In this document: positions 46,370-57,245 of the stretch, piece by piece
How positions within the stretch are numbered: the stretch's first letter is position 1
How the letters are laid out: every line of letters begins with the position of its first letter
Origin: Phymorhynchus buccinoides
Taxonomy: Eukaryota > Mollusca > Gastropoda > Neogastropoda > Raphitomidae
NCBI GenBank assembly: GCA_017654935.2
Contig: CM065684.1
Coordinates: 63,911,094 to 63,975,093, forward strand
Direction of reading: 5' to 3'
DNA length: 64,000 nucleotides
Translations under genes and position numbers: made by a program
Notes under the pieces: model-generated
The model's input: the letters and a program-made list of their open reading frames with translations, nothing else
The model's database searches: none
What the model was told of the DNA's origin: nothing

Positions 46370-46740
46370 CCTGTAGCAGGGGCCAACAGTAACACGAGAG
46401 CTGTACAATAGATGATTTTCTACAGTAATGGAAAATCATGGTACAGCTTAGTCTTTTGTGGAAGACTATGACTCTCAAACGTAAATCCCTTTGGCCCAGA
46501 GAGTGGGGATGTACCCTGGTCAAGGCATCTCCACAAATTCTCGCCCAGCCAGAGGGAGCAGTCTCTGCCCCCTCTGCTGTCTGGCAGTCATGGTTGGAAA
46601 CGACTGAGTGGCGCACATACTTCTTGGTGGGGAGCAAAAGCGATGATTTTATGACTGCATCGACCGTGCCACCTAGTGACAAGTCTGGGGCAGAGAATGT
46701 TCAATGGCTATAGACTGCTACAGACTTCGTGAAACGCAAA
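46370..46740. other. Unexplained open stretch
   Basis: The plus strand has a 91-codon open frame (46438-46713) containing PREWGCTLVKASPQIL and WQSWLETTEW; the minus strand is also open. I recognise no family. It could be a fragment of a retroelement. Confidence 0.25.
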
Positions 46741-46921
46741 GGCGATCACTTTATGTAGATTGTGCGCGCGTTTCAGTACACGAGACAGGGGCAGAGAATT
46801 TTCTAAAGCCTCATTTACGCATTGGACTGTAGAGGGGAAGTATTGTTTTTGTATCTTGATTTGTTTTATCCTTTTGTTGCCTGCTTTTTGCTATATTTGC
46901 TGTTTGCTGTTTTCTTGTTTG

Positions 46922-47225
46922 TCTGTGTTGATAAAGGCGCATTCGCCGAAATATCCAGTAGTTTTGTTTTGTCTCTTGTGAATAAAATAACGTCACTTTA
47001 CACTTGTGGTGTAGTTGTTTGTTTGTTGTAAAGCCTCATTGTTTTGCCCTTCATTATGTTTTACAAATGTTGAACACAAAAACATGCTTTTCCCAAATAT
47101 TGTATGACTTAATGTGATCCTCTAAAGTGCTATTAACGATATAAGTCCATATTGTGTCGCCCAACAACAGTATCGCCAACATTTTAGTTTTAATAGCTTT
47201 GTCTCTTGTGAATAAAATAACGGTA
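46922..47225 (+). other. Stem-loop motif and duplicated AATAAAATAACG segment
   Basis: GTTGATAAAGGCGCATTCGC followed by CGAAATATC forms a GGCG/CGCC hairpin followed by GAAA. TTTGTCTCTTGTGAATAAAA and TAACG occur at about 46970 and again at about 47199. Such endings resemble those of Penelope-like elements, but this is only a resemblance. Confidence 0.3.
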
Positions 47226-47257
47226 CACTTTTACTAATTGATCCAACTGTAAAACAT

Positions 47258-48395
47258 CCACTGTTTCAACAATATATAGCTCATTGCCAGTGTATCGTCT
47301 CTACCTCATCACACATACCACTGTTTCAACAATAAATAGCTCATTGCTGTATCACCTCATACACATACCACTGTTTCAACAAATATAGCTCATTGCCAGT
47401 GTATCGTCTCTACCTCATCACACATACCACTGTTTCAACAATATATATAGCTCATTGCCAGTGTATCTTCTCTACCTCATCACACATACCACTGTTTCAA
47501 CAATATATCATTGCTGTATCGCCACACATCACCACTGTTTCAACAATATATAGCTCATTGCCAGTGTATCTTCTCTACCTCATCACACATACCACTGTTT
47601 CAACAATATATAGCTCATTGCCAGTGTATCGTCTCTACCTCATCACACACACCACTGTTTCAACAATATATATAGCTCATTGCCAGTGTATCGTCTCTAC
47701 CTCATCACACATACCACTGTTTCAACAATATATAGCTCATTGCCAGTGTATCGTCTCTACCTCATCACACACACCACTGTTTCAACAATATATAGCTCAT
47801 TGCCAGTGTATCTTCTCTACACATCACACACACCACTGTTTCAACAATATATAGCTCATTGCCAGTGTATCGTCTCTACACATCACTGTTTCACACACCA
47901 CTGTTTCAACAATATATAGCTCATTGCCAGTGTATCACCTCATCACACATACCACTGTTTCAACAATATATAGCTCATTGCCAGTGTATCTTCTCTACCT
48001 CATCACACACACCACTGTTTCAACAATATATAGCTCATTGCCAGTGTATCTTCTCTACCTCATCACACACACCACTGTTTCAACAATATATAGCTCATTG
48101 CCAGTGTATCTTCTCTACATCACACACACCACTGTTTCAACAATATATAGCTCATTGCCAGTGTATCTTCTCTACATCATCACACACACCACTGTTTCAA
48201 CAATATATAGCTCATTGCCAGTGTATCCTCTACCTCATCACACCACTGTTTCAACAATATAGCTATTGCCAGTGTATCTGTTTCAACAATAAATAGCTTA
48301 TTGCCACACCACTGTTTCAACAATATATAGCTTATTGCCACACACACCACTGTTTCAACAATATATAGCTTATTGCACACACATCACATCCATAT
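47258..48395. repeat. ~60-bp minisatellite, about 18 copies, in a TRPT1 intron
   Basis: The unit is CCACTGTTTCAACAATATAT, AGCTCATTGCCAGTGTATCT, TCTCTACCTCATCACACACA. Many copies carry internal deletions; near 48240-48390 only the CTGTTTCAACAATA core is kept. Confidence 0.95.
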
Positions 48396-48412
48396 CACAT
48401 GTTTCAACATTA

Positions 48413-49065
48413 GTGGTAATTTTTTTTGCATATCAATTGTTTTTTAAATATTTTATTTGCCCGTGGATTTATTATGGCTTGCCATTTTAATAATTCTTTG
48501 TCAATACGATTTTTAAATGCATTTACTGAAGGTGCATTGACGGTATCAAATGATAAATTGTTCCATAAATTTGTTATTCTATTAGTAAAGAATGACTGTT
48601 TCAACAATATATAAAATTTGTCCATTTTTAAATTTGTTATTCAAAGAATGTAGTCTGGTGTTGGTTAGTTTTTGGTTAGTTTAAAATTGTGTCCCCGAGT
48701 AGTATTATGACTAGATAAGTGGAAAAGAGGTGCAGTAGTTGAGGAATCATACAAACCATGCAAAATATAAACCACTATCATGTCCCTCGCACCCTTCTAT
48801 ATTCCAAGCTTGGTAGATTTAGCCATTTTAGGCGTTCTCATAATTAAGGTCATGGGTACCAATTATACATCTTGTAAACCTTCTTTGCACACCTTCAATC
48901 AAATTTATGTTTTCTAAAATAAGGACTCCAAACTGAGTTACCATATTCTAAAACAGAACGAATAAGAGACTTAAATAAGGGAACCATTATATCTTTGGTT
49001 TTGTAGGTTATTGTTCTCATTACCAGACCTGCCAAAAGATTAGCTTTCTTAACAATATTATTTAT
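48413..49065 (-). pseudogene. LINE 3' fragment inside the ~60-bp minisatellite
   Basis: The minus strand encodes the C-terminal half of a reverse transcriptase ORF related to the LINE at 7681-9112. It shows KKANLLAGLVMRTITYKTKD, then LIRSVLEYGNSVW, then after a frameshift GVQRRFT, and finally SFFTNRITNLWNNLSFD. At least one frameshift (near 48903) and further lesions are present. The minisatellite lies on both sides. Confidence 0.78.
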
Positions 49066-49074
49066 ATGTTTTAT

Positions 49075-49318
49075 ATGTTATTGCCAGTGTATCTTCTCTA
49101 CCTCATCACGCATACCACTGTTTCAACAATATATAGCTTATTGCCAGTGTATCTTCTCTACATCATCACGCATACCACTGATTCAACAATATATAGCTTG
49201 TTGCCACACACACCACTGTTTCAACAATATATAGCTTATTGCCACTCACACCACTGTTTCAACAATATATAGCTTGTTGCCAGTGTATCTTCTCTACATC
49301 ATCACGCATACCACAAAC
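49075..49318. repeat. ~60-bp minisatellite, continuation
   Basis: Same unit as 47258-48395, resuming immediately after the LINE fragment: about four copies, some shortened. Confidence 0.9.
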
Positions 49319-49507
49319 ATGGCCATAAAGCCATTAAAATGTTGATATGATTTCAATGTTGAACTGGGTTTTTTCTCTTGTAGACTACCAAACATTAGTC
49401 AGTTGTCTCCCTTCACACATCTTCAAGTCAACAACGCATCACAGGACAATGCAATACTTTGTTTTTAAGGTCTTCTTCTTCTTCTTCCAATATAGTTGAC
49501 AATGTCA

Positions 49508-49890
49508 GTTCTGACCATTATTTCCTGGAGGTACTGCAATGCCAGGTCGGGCCATGCTGGCAACTCTTCACCCTCGTTCAAACATCGGTTTGATACTGAA
49601 GCCCCAAGTCCATTTCTTTCAACCAAAACCAAAATTAGGGAAGCTTAAAGAATATTCAATCTTTATAAAACTTGCTTTTATTGAAGTGTTGTTAAAAGAA
49701 AGGCCTTTAATTAACAATTTCCTGTAGTGAGTTGGCCTACGCCTATGATTAACATTTTCCTGTAGTTTATAGTTTGATATCTGACACGCCTCCTTTCCGG
49801 GGGCTTCAGTATCAAACCGATGTTTGAACGAGGGCGAAGAGTCGCCAGCACGGGCTGACCTGGCATTGCAGTACCTCCAGGATCAGCCAA
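49508..49890. repeat. Inverted repeat, ~100-bp arms
   Basis: The left arm (about 49525-49607) has GGAGGTACTGCAATGCCAGG and TTCAAACATCGGTTTGATAC. The right arm (about 49798-49885) is its imperfect reverse complement. The spacer is about 190 bp. The arms belong to a dispersed family also seen at 24535-24665. Confidence 0.75.
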
Positions 49891-49982
49891 CTTACTCTGA
49901 CGATTATCGCACAAGAAGCACTTGTCCCTACGGGCAAAAGACATGAGGATGTACAACTTTCTACTCCTGTTATGTCGCTTAC

Positions 49983-50039
49983 CTGCTAGCGCCTTGGCCA
50001 GATCCAGATGGATGAGCAGATCACAGGAACCACGCATGC
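49983..50039 (-). CDS. TRPT1, exon C
   Basis: A 57-base exon, acceptor TGTTATTTTCCAG, donor GTAAGCG, phase 1 at both ends. It encodes (G)MRGSCDLLIHLDLAKALA(G). With exon B it gives VISGMRGSCDLLIHLDL, the segment after the HxH motif in the Tpt1 family. Confidence 0.9.
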
Positions 50040-50353
50040 CTGGAAAATAACAGTGCATTTTATGATTGCATGCTACTAGGTTCAAAACATGTGGACCATT
50101 TTCAAAAATTCCTTTTCATCATTATGTTGAGCATTTTAATCAAAACAAACTTTCTAATCTCTACCCATTTTTTCACAATGTAATTAAAAAGAAAAGTCTC
50201 TTTCTTGCTCTTTTCTCTCTCTCTCTGAAAGGATTTTTCTTTTTCAGATAATATAATGCTCATTTTGGTTTTTGTTAATTTCAATTACCCAGAACTCCGT
50301 TCCTTCATTATTATCTGCTTGCGATACACTAAGAAAACAGACACAGCAAAACT

Positions 50354-52014
50354 ATGGTAAATGCTTCCATGATGAACTCCAGTGACAGCATGGTAAATGC
50401 TTCCATGATGAACTCCAGTGACAGCATGGTTAATGCTTCCATGATGAACTCCAGTGACAGCATGGTAAATGCTTCCATGATGAACTCCATTAACAGCATG
50501 GTAAATGCTTCCATGATGAACTCCAGTGACAGCATTGTAAATGCTTCCATGATGAACTCCAGTGACAGCATGGTAAATGCTTCCATGATGAACTCCATTA
50601 ACAGCATGGTAAATGCTTCCATGATGAACTCCAGTGACAGCATGGTAAATGCTTCCATGATGAACTCCAGTGACAGCATGGTAAATGCTTCCATGATGAA
50701 CTCCAGTGGCAGCATGGTAAATGCTTCCATGATGAACTCCAGTGACAGCATGGTAAATGCTTCCACGATGAACTCCAGTGGCAGCATGGTAAATGCTTCG
50801 ATTATGAACTCCAGTGGCAGCATGGTAAATGCTTCCATGATAAACTCCAGAGGCAGCATGGTAAATGCTTCCATGATGAACTCCAGTGACAGCATGGTAA
50901 ATGCTTCCACGATGAACTCCAGTGGCAGCATGGTAAATGCTTCCATGATAAACTCCAGAGGCAGCATGGTAAATGCTTCCATGATGAACTCCAGTGACAG
51001 CATGGTAAATGCTTCCATGATGAACTCCAGTGGCAGCATGGTAAATGCTTCCATGATGAACTCCAGTGGCAGCATGGTAAATGCTTCCATGATGAACTCC
51101 AGTGACAGCATGGTTAATGCTTCCATGATGAACTCCAGTGACAGCATGGTAAATGCTTCCATGATGAACTCCATTAACAGCATGGTAAATGCTTCCATGA
51201 TGAACTCCAGTGACAGCATTGTAAATGCTTCCATGATGAACTCCAGTGACAGCATGGTAAATGCTTCCATGATGAACTCCATTAACAGCATGGTAAATGC
51301 TTCCATGATGAACTCCAGTGACAGCATGGTAAATGCTTCCATGATGAACTCCAGTGACAGCATGGTAAATGCTTCCATGATGAACTCCAGTGACAGCATG
51401 GTAAATGCTTCCACGATGAACTCCAGTGGCAGCATGGTAAATGCTTCGATTATGAACTCCAGTGGCAGCATGGTAAATGCTTCCATGATAAACTCCAGAG
51501 GCAGCATGGTAAATGCTTCCATGATGAACTCCAGTGACAGCATGGTAAATGCTTCCATGATGAACTCCAGTGGCAGCATGGTAAATGCTTCCATGATAAA
51601 CTCCAGAGGCAGCATGGTAAATGCTTCCATGATGAACTCCAGTGACAGCATGGTAAATGCTTCCATGATGAACTCCAGTGGCAGCATGGTAAATGCTTCC
51701 ATGATGAACTCCAGTGGCAGCATGGTAAATGCTTCCATGATGAACTCCAGTGACAGCATGGTAAATGCTTCCATGATGAACTCCAGTGACAGCATGGTAA
51801 ATGCTTCCATGATGAACTCCAGTGGCAGCATGGTAAATGCTTCCATGATGAACTCCAGTGACAGCATGGTAAATGATTCAATGATGAACTCCAGTGACAG
51901 TATGGTAAATGCTTCCATGATAAACTCCAGTGACAGCACAGTAAATGCTTTGATGATGAACTCCAGTGACAGCATGGTAAATGCTTCCATGATGAACTCC
52001 AGTGACAGCATAAT
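50354..52014. repeat. 36-bp minisatellite with 19-unit higher-order repeat
   Basis: The unit is ATGGTAAATGCTTCCATGAT, GAACTCCAGTGACAGC, about 46 copies with point variants (GGC for GAC, ATTAAC for AGTGAC, AGAGGC). The order of variants in about 50440-51120 is repeated in about 51124-51800, for example the ATTAAC variants 684 bases (19 units) apart. Both strands are open because the unit is 12 codons. Confidence 0.97.
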
Positions 52015-52036
52015 TCCTGTTTCACTGGCTCCCTCA

Positions 52037-52490
52037 CCACAACAGCATACAACACAAAGCTGACAGTGACACACTTACCACTGATGACTCCACTCTGCCC
52101 TGGCTCCTCACCACAACAGCATACAGCATACAACACAAAGCTGACAGTGACACACTTACCACTGATGACTCCACTCTCCCCTGGCTCCCTCACCACAACA
52201 GCATACAACACAAAGCTGACAGTGACACACTTACCACTGATGACTCCACTCTCCCCTGGCTCCTCACCACAACAGCATACAACACAAAGCTGACAGTGAC
52301 ACACTTACCACTGATGACTCCACTCTCCCCTGGCTCCTCACCACAACAGCATACAGCATACAACACAAAGCTGACAGTGACACACTTACCACTGATGACT
52401 CCACTCTCCCCTGGCTCCCTCACCACAACAGCATACAACACAAAGCTGACAGTGACACACTTACCACTGATGACTCCACTCTCCCCTGGC
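52037..52490. repeat. Tandem copies of the TRPT1 exon B/donor boundary
   Basis: On the minus strand each unit (74-81 bp) has the last ~31 bases of exon B (GAGCCAGGGGAGAGTGGAGT, CATCAGTG), the donor GTAAGTGTGTC and early intron sequence. Exon-end positions are 52465 (real exon), 52390, 52309, 52235, 52160 and 52079. Spacings are 75, 81, 74, 75 and 81, which suggests a higher-order block. Confidence 0.95.
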
Positions 52491-52537
52491 TCCCCCGCCG
52501 CAAAGTGGACGTGTGTTCTGCTCATCCTCTTCAGGCC
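52465..52537 (-). CDS. TRPT1, exon B (HxH motif)
   Basis: A 73-base exon, acceptor TTGTCTGTCCACAG... in minus sense, donor GTAAGTGTG, phase 0 to phase 1. It encodes GLKRMSRTHVHFAAGEPGES, then GVIS. RTHVHFA is the strongly conserved NAD-binding/catalytic block of tRNA 2'-phosphotransferases. The donor side is the seed of the array at 52037-52490. Reading on into the intron stays open through the next two donor copies. Confidence 0.94.
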
Positions 52538-52744
52538 CTGTGGACAGACAACATGTTCACATTCAATGATACTGTGTTGCATAGAACAGGACTGATCACA
52601 GTGAAATGCTTAACACTGGCGATAGGTAATAATTAGTATAATAATATACCATACAAATTACAATACAATACAACACAATGCAATATGACACAACACAACA
52701 CAATAACTAAGCATGATACAATGCAATGTGATTTGGTATTTGGT

Positions 52745-53150
52745 ATAAATTCTAGTCACAGTGAAATTTGGGTTGCTCTCCCCCAGAGAGCACATCGCTG
52801 CAAGTGCAGCGCCTACCCAATTATGAAAAAAATGGGGGGGGGGGGGGGGGCACAGGGTAAGGAGGGGGGAGGGGCACACTTGGAAAACCTAGCTATCAAT
52901 TTGGCCATACCAGGCAGCGGGATTTCTCCCTGCTCTTACCGACTTTCAACGGCCGTGGGATTTTTATGTGCATAAAGCGCATGGGTCAGACTTAGCTTTA
53001 AGCCCCCATCCAAAGGACTAGGCGTTCAGTTCGATTTACCTGTCAAACTAGAAAGAAAGAGCGAGGCTGGGATTCGAACCCGGGTCACTCACGCTGCAGT
53101 CACGCATTACATTTAGCAGTCAAACGTCTTAACCAACTCTGCCACCTTTC
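52745..53150 (-). mobile_element. tRNA-derived SINE (second family)
   Basis: On the minus strand it begins GGTGGCAGAGTTGGTTAAGA (A box) and has CCGGGTTCGAATCCCAGCCT (B box) about 70 bases on. The longer spacing resembles a tRNA with a long variable arm (Leu/Ser type). The body includes CCAAAGGACTAGGCGTTCAG on the plus strand and a poly-G run at 52834-52850. It lies in the intron between TRPT1 exons A and B. Confidence 0.82.
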
Positions 53151-53178
53151 TCCCTATGATCTTTCATCTATGATGTAC

Positions 53179-53277
53179 CTGGTGCCTTATGGACTCCCAG
53201 AACTTGTAATAGGTTCCATGAATGACCACAGGGAAATCCTCAGCACTGGTGATGGGATCCAACTGCAGGTCTGGTAC
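53179..53277 (-). CDS. TRPT1 (tRNA 2'-phosphotransferase), exon A, most 5' visible
   Basis: tRNA 2'-phosphotransferase removes the 2'-phosphate left at a ligated splice junction, using NAD+. Visible exons are 53277-53179, 52537-52465, 50039-49983, 45290-45183 and 41960-41728. They join in phase into 189 residues plus stop. This exon (acceptor CCTTGGTGTCAG, 99 bases, phase 0 at both ends) encodes VPDLQLDPITSAEDFPVVIH, then GTYYKFWESIRHQ. The block HGTYYKFWESI matches HGT-x-x-K-x-W-x-x-I of the family. The first ~90 residues expected for the family, including the Arg-His of the LRHG motif, are not found in the window. They are probably in the gap at 53807-54306 or in unread sequence. No start codon is claimed. 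Confidence 0.92.
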
Positions 53278-53806
53278 CTGACACCAAGGAAAAATATGAA
53301 TACATGCATTGATTCGTCTCCATTTCCTGGTTCAAAAATTACAGCTTTAAGTAAACAAAGGTATAAAAACTCAGCATCAAAGAGGTGATCAGGTATAAAA
53401 AAATGTGTATATATTGTGCATTATACATTAATTTTGTTGTCTATTTAGCATTGTTTGAGGATCATTTTTCTTCAATTCGGAAACCCTAAATATAAGTATT
53501 CTCATTTTCAATGCCAATGAGATGAACATGAGTTAAATAATGAGCATTACCACTGACAATAAAAACAACACTGACATGTTGGAATCCATGTATTAAATGT
53601 CATCACAATCAATACAGGGCTGGCCAAAACTACTAGCCTGGTAGCCATTGGCTAGTAGAAAACTCTGTGGGCGAGTAGATTTCAAAAGTTTCAAATCTGC
53701 AAGGCCCTGGGGTGTTTTTTTACCACCGAGTCTCCCCAGACCACCTCTCCCTTCCATGTAACCAACTATCAAAGCTTGTATACACACACACACACAACAC
53801 AGCACA

Positions 53807-54306
53807 NNNNNNNNNNNNNNNNNNNNNNNNNNNNNNNNNNNNNNNNNNNNNNNNNNNNNNNNNNNNNNNNNNNNNNNNNNNNNNNNNNNNNNNNNNNNNN
53901 NNNNNNNNNNNNNNNNNNNNNNNNNNNNNNNNNNNNNNNNNNNNNNNNNNNNNNNNNNNNNNNNNNNNNNNNNNNNNNNNNNNNNNNNNNNNNNNNNNNN
54001 NNNNNNNNNNNNNNNNNNNNNNNNNNNNNNNNNNNNNNNNNNNNNNNNNNNNNNNNNNNNNNNNNNNNNNNNNNNNNNNNNNNNNNNNNNNNNNNNNNNN
54101 NNNNNNNNNNNNNNNNNNNNNNNNNNNNNNNNNNNNNNNNNNNNNNNNNNNNNNNNNNNNNNNNNNNNNNNNNNNNNNNNNNNNNNNNNNNNNNNNNNNN
54201 NNNNNNNNNNNNNNNNNNNNNNNNNNNNNNNNNNNNNNNNNNNNNNNNNNNNNNNNNNNNNNNNNNNNNNNNNNNNNNNNNNNNNNNNNNNNNNNNNNNN
54301 NNNNNN
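53807..54306. other. Assembly gap, 500 N
   Basis: Exactly 500 N, probably a placeholder of unknown true length. It abuts a CA run on the left and a 46-bp minisatellite on the right. Confidence 0.99.
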
Positions 54307-56290
54307 GACAGTAAATGATACTATTAGTTCATGAACATGTGTTGTTTCTTCTGACAGTAAATGATACTATTAGTTCATGAACATGTGTTGTTTCTTCTTC
54401 TGACAGTAAATGATACTATTAGTTCATGAACATGTGTTGTTTCTTCTGACAGTAAATGATACTATTAGTTCATGAACATGTGTTGTTTCTTCTGACAGTA
54501 AATGATACTATTAGTTCATGATCATGTGTTGTTTCTTCTGACAGTAAATGATACTATTAGTTCATGAACATGTGTTGTTTCTTCTGACAGTAAATGATAC
54601 TATTAGTTCATGAACATGTGTTGTTTCTTCTGACAGTAAATGATACTATTAGTTTCTTTCAGTAAATGATACTATTATGAACATGTGTTGTTTCTTCTGA
54701 CAGTAAATGATACTATTAGTTCATGAACATGTGTTGTTTCTTCTGACAGTAAATGATACTATTAGTTCATGAACATGTGTTGTTGTTTTCTTCTGACAGT
54801 AAATGATACTATTAGTTCATGAACATGTGTTGTTTCTTCTGACAGTAAATGATACTATTAGTTCATGAACATGTGTTGAACATGTGTTGTTTCTTCTGAC
54901 AGTAAATGATACTATTAGTTCATGAACATGTGTTGTTTCTTCTGACAGTAAATGATACTATTAGTTCATGAACATGTGTTGTTTTCTTCTTCTGACAGTA
55001 AATGATACTATTAGTTCATGAACAACATGTGTTGTTTCTTCTGACAGTAAATGATACTATTAGTTCATGAACATGTGTTGTAAATTTTTCTTCTGACAGT
55101 AAATGATACTATTAGTTCATGAACATGTGTTGTTTCTTCTGACAGTAAATGATACTATTAGTTCTATGAACATGTGTTGTTTCTTCTGACAGTAAATGAT
55201 ACTATTAGTTCATGAACATGTGTTGTTTCTTCTGACAGTAAATGATACTATTAGTTCATGAACATGTTGTTGTTTCTTCTGACAGTAAATGATACTATTA
55301 GTTCATGAACATGTGTTGTTTCTTCTGACAGTAAATGATACTATTAGTTCATGAACATTAGTTCATGAACATGTGTTGTTTCTTCTGACAGTAAATGATA
55401 CTATTAGTTCATGAACATGTGTTGTTGTTTCTTCTGACAGTAAATGATACTATTAGTTCATGAACATGTGTTGTTTCTTCTTCTGACAGTAAATGATACT
55501 ATTAGTTGACAGTAAATGATATGATGACATGTGTTGTTGTTTCTTCTGACAGTAAATGATACTATTAGTTCATGAACATGTGTTGTTTCTTCTGACAGTA
55601 AATGATACTATTAGTTCATGAACATGTGTTGTTTCTTCTTCTGACAGTAAATGATACTATTAGTTCATGAACATGTGTTGTTTCTTTCTTCTGACAGTAA
55701 ATGATACTATTAGTTCATGAACATGTGTTGTTTCTTCTGACAGTAAATGATACTATTAGTTCATGAACATGTGTTGTTTCTTCTGACAGTAAATGATACT
55801 ATTAGTTCATATGAACATGTGTTGTTTCTTCTGACAGTAAATGATACTATTAGTTCATATGAACATGTGTTGTTTCTTCTGACAGTAAATGATACTATTA
55901 GTTCATGAACATGTGTTGTTTTTCTTCTGACAGTAAATGATACTATTAGTTCATGAACATGTGTTGTTTCTTCTTCTGACAGTAAATGATACTATTAGTT
56001 CATGAACATGTGTTGTTTTTTCTGACAGTAAATGATACTATTAGTTCATGATGATGACATGTGTTGTTTCTTCTGACAGTAAATGATACTATTAGTTCAT
56101 GAACATGTGTTGTTTCTTCTGACAGTAAATGATACTATTAGTTCATGAACATGTGTTGTTTCTTCTGACAGTAAATGATACTATTAGTTCATGAACATGT
56201 GTTGTTTCTTCTGACAGTAAATGATACTATTAGTTCATGAACATGTGTTGTTTTTTCTTCTGAAAGTGAATGATACTATTAGTTCAAAAG
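54307..56290. repeat. 46-bp minisatellite, over 40 copies
   Basis: The unit is GACAGTAAATGATACTATTA, GTTCATGAACATGTGTTGTT, TCTTCT. There are many small indels such as doubled TTC or TTG. The left edge is the assembly gap. GTTTCTTCTGACAG in each unit resembles a splice acceptor, and GTTCATGAAC is a palindrome. Confidence 0.97.
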
Positions 56291-56799
56291 CATCGAGTAA
56301 ATGATACTACATGTATTAGCAACACCCCAACATTTTTTGTTCCTTTGTTGTTTTTCTTAATTTATTTGTTTGTTTCTGTGTTTTCATTTTGTACAAAGCA
56401 TTCAGGATAAAAACGAAACAAGATCAAAAGCTTATTCAGAATTTTCGACTTTTTGTCTTTTGTCCAGGAACGGGACAAAATGACAAGGTAACAGTCACAT
56501 ACTTTGCAAGCAGCAACAACATTAACATTATATTCTTAAGACACCACAGGAGTGTTTCATTTTTTATGTCTATTTTTGTCATTGAAGCAACCATTGCGAA
56601 TCAAATAACGCTTTCGTAAATTTTTATACGTAATCCTTGTGTGAGCGAACATTTATTAATTTGGTAAATTACTTACACCCCAAAGAAGTCGAAATAAATT
56701 AGTCAAGTGAACCTTGTTACATTCTTCACTTTTCAGCCCTCTTATATTCATAACCTGAGTAAATGGTACTTCCTGAAAGGGCTGTTGTTTCCAAAGCGG
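56291..56799. other. Non-coding DNA
   Basis: No supported gene. A pseudo-exon (GAACGGGACAAAATGACAAG between CAG and GTAACA, 56468-56487) has the wrong phase for the membrane-protein gene downstream. Confidence 0.4.
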
Positions 56800-57137
56800 G
56801 AGTAATAATAATAATAATAGTGAATCATTTATATAGCGCTCTCCTCCACCAAATGTGGAGCTCTATGCGCTTAAAAACAACAAAATTAAAAGCAAGAAAT
56901 ACAACAACAAAACAAATAATCGCTCACACACATGCTAATAGGCATACACATACACACACCACCCCCCACCCACACATACACACAGGCACGCACGTACGCA
57001 CACATACACACACGGCACGTATGCGCGCACACACGCACGCACACACACACACCCACACACACACCATTACCACCACCACTCACCCCACCCAAGAACACAA
57101 AACATAATACAATCAGTTGAATAAAGCATCACACACA

Positions 57138-57236
<99 letters not shown>

Positions 57237-57245
57237 TCTCACTCT
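56800..57245. repeat. SINE-type terminus and CA/CT microsatellites
   Basis: (AAT)n and ATTTATATAGCGCTCTCCTC, then CTCTATGCGCTTAAAAACAA at 56803-56880, match the kind of terminus at 62110-62190. Interrupted (CA)n follows to 57065, then about 45 CT dinucleotides at 57141-57230. Confidence 0.75.

Noticed and set aside
50329..52074. Open frames of over 560 codons on both strands (EFIMEAFTMLSL and MVNASMMNSSDS repeats)
   Set aside because: A consequence of the 36-bp unit; no splice-supported link to TRPT1 and no family similarity. The plus frame would also run antisense to TRPT1.
56468..56487. A 20-base exon for the membrane-protein gene
   Set aside because: Good splice sites, but in the phase needed to join 57815 it contains TGA.
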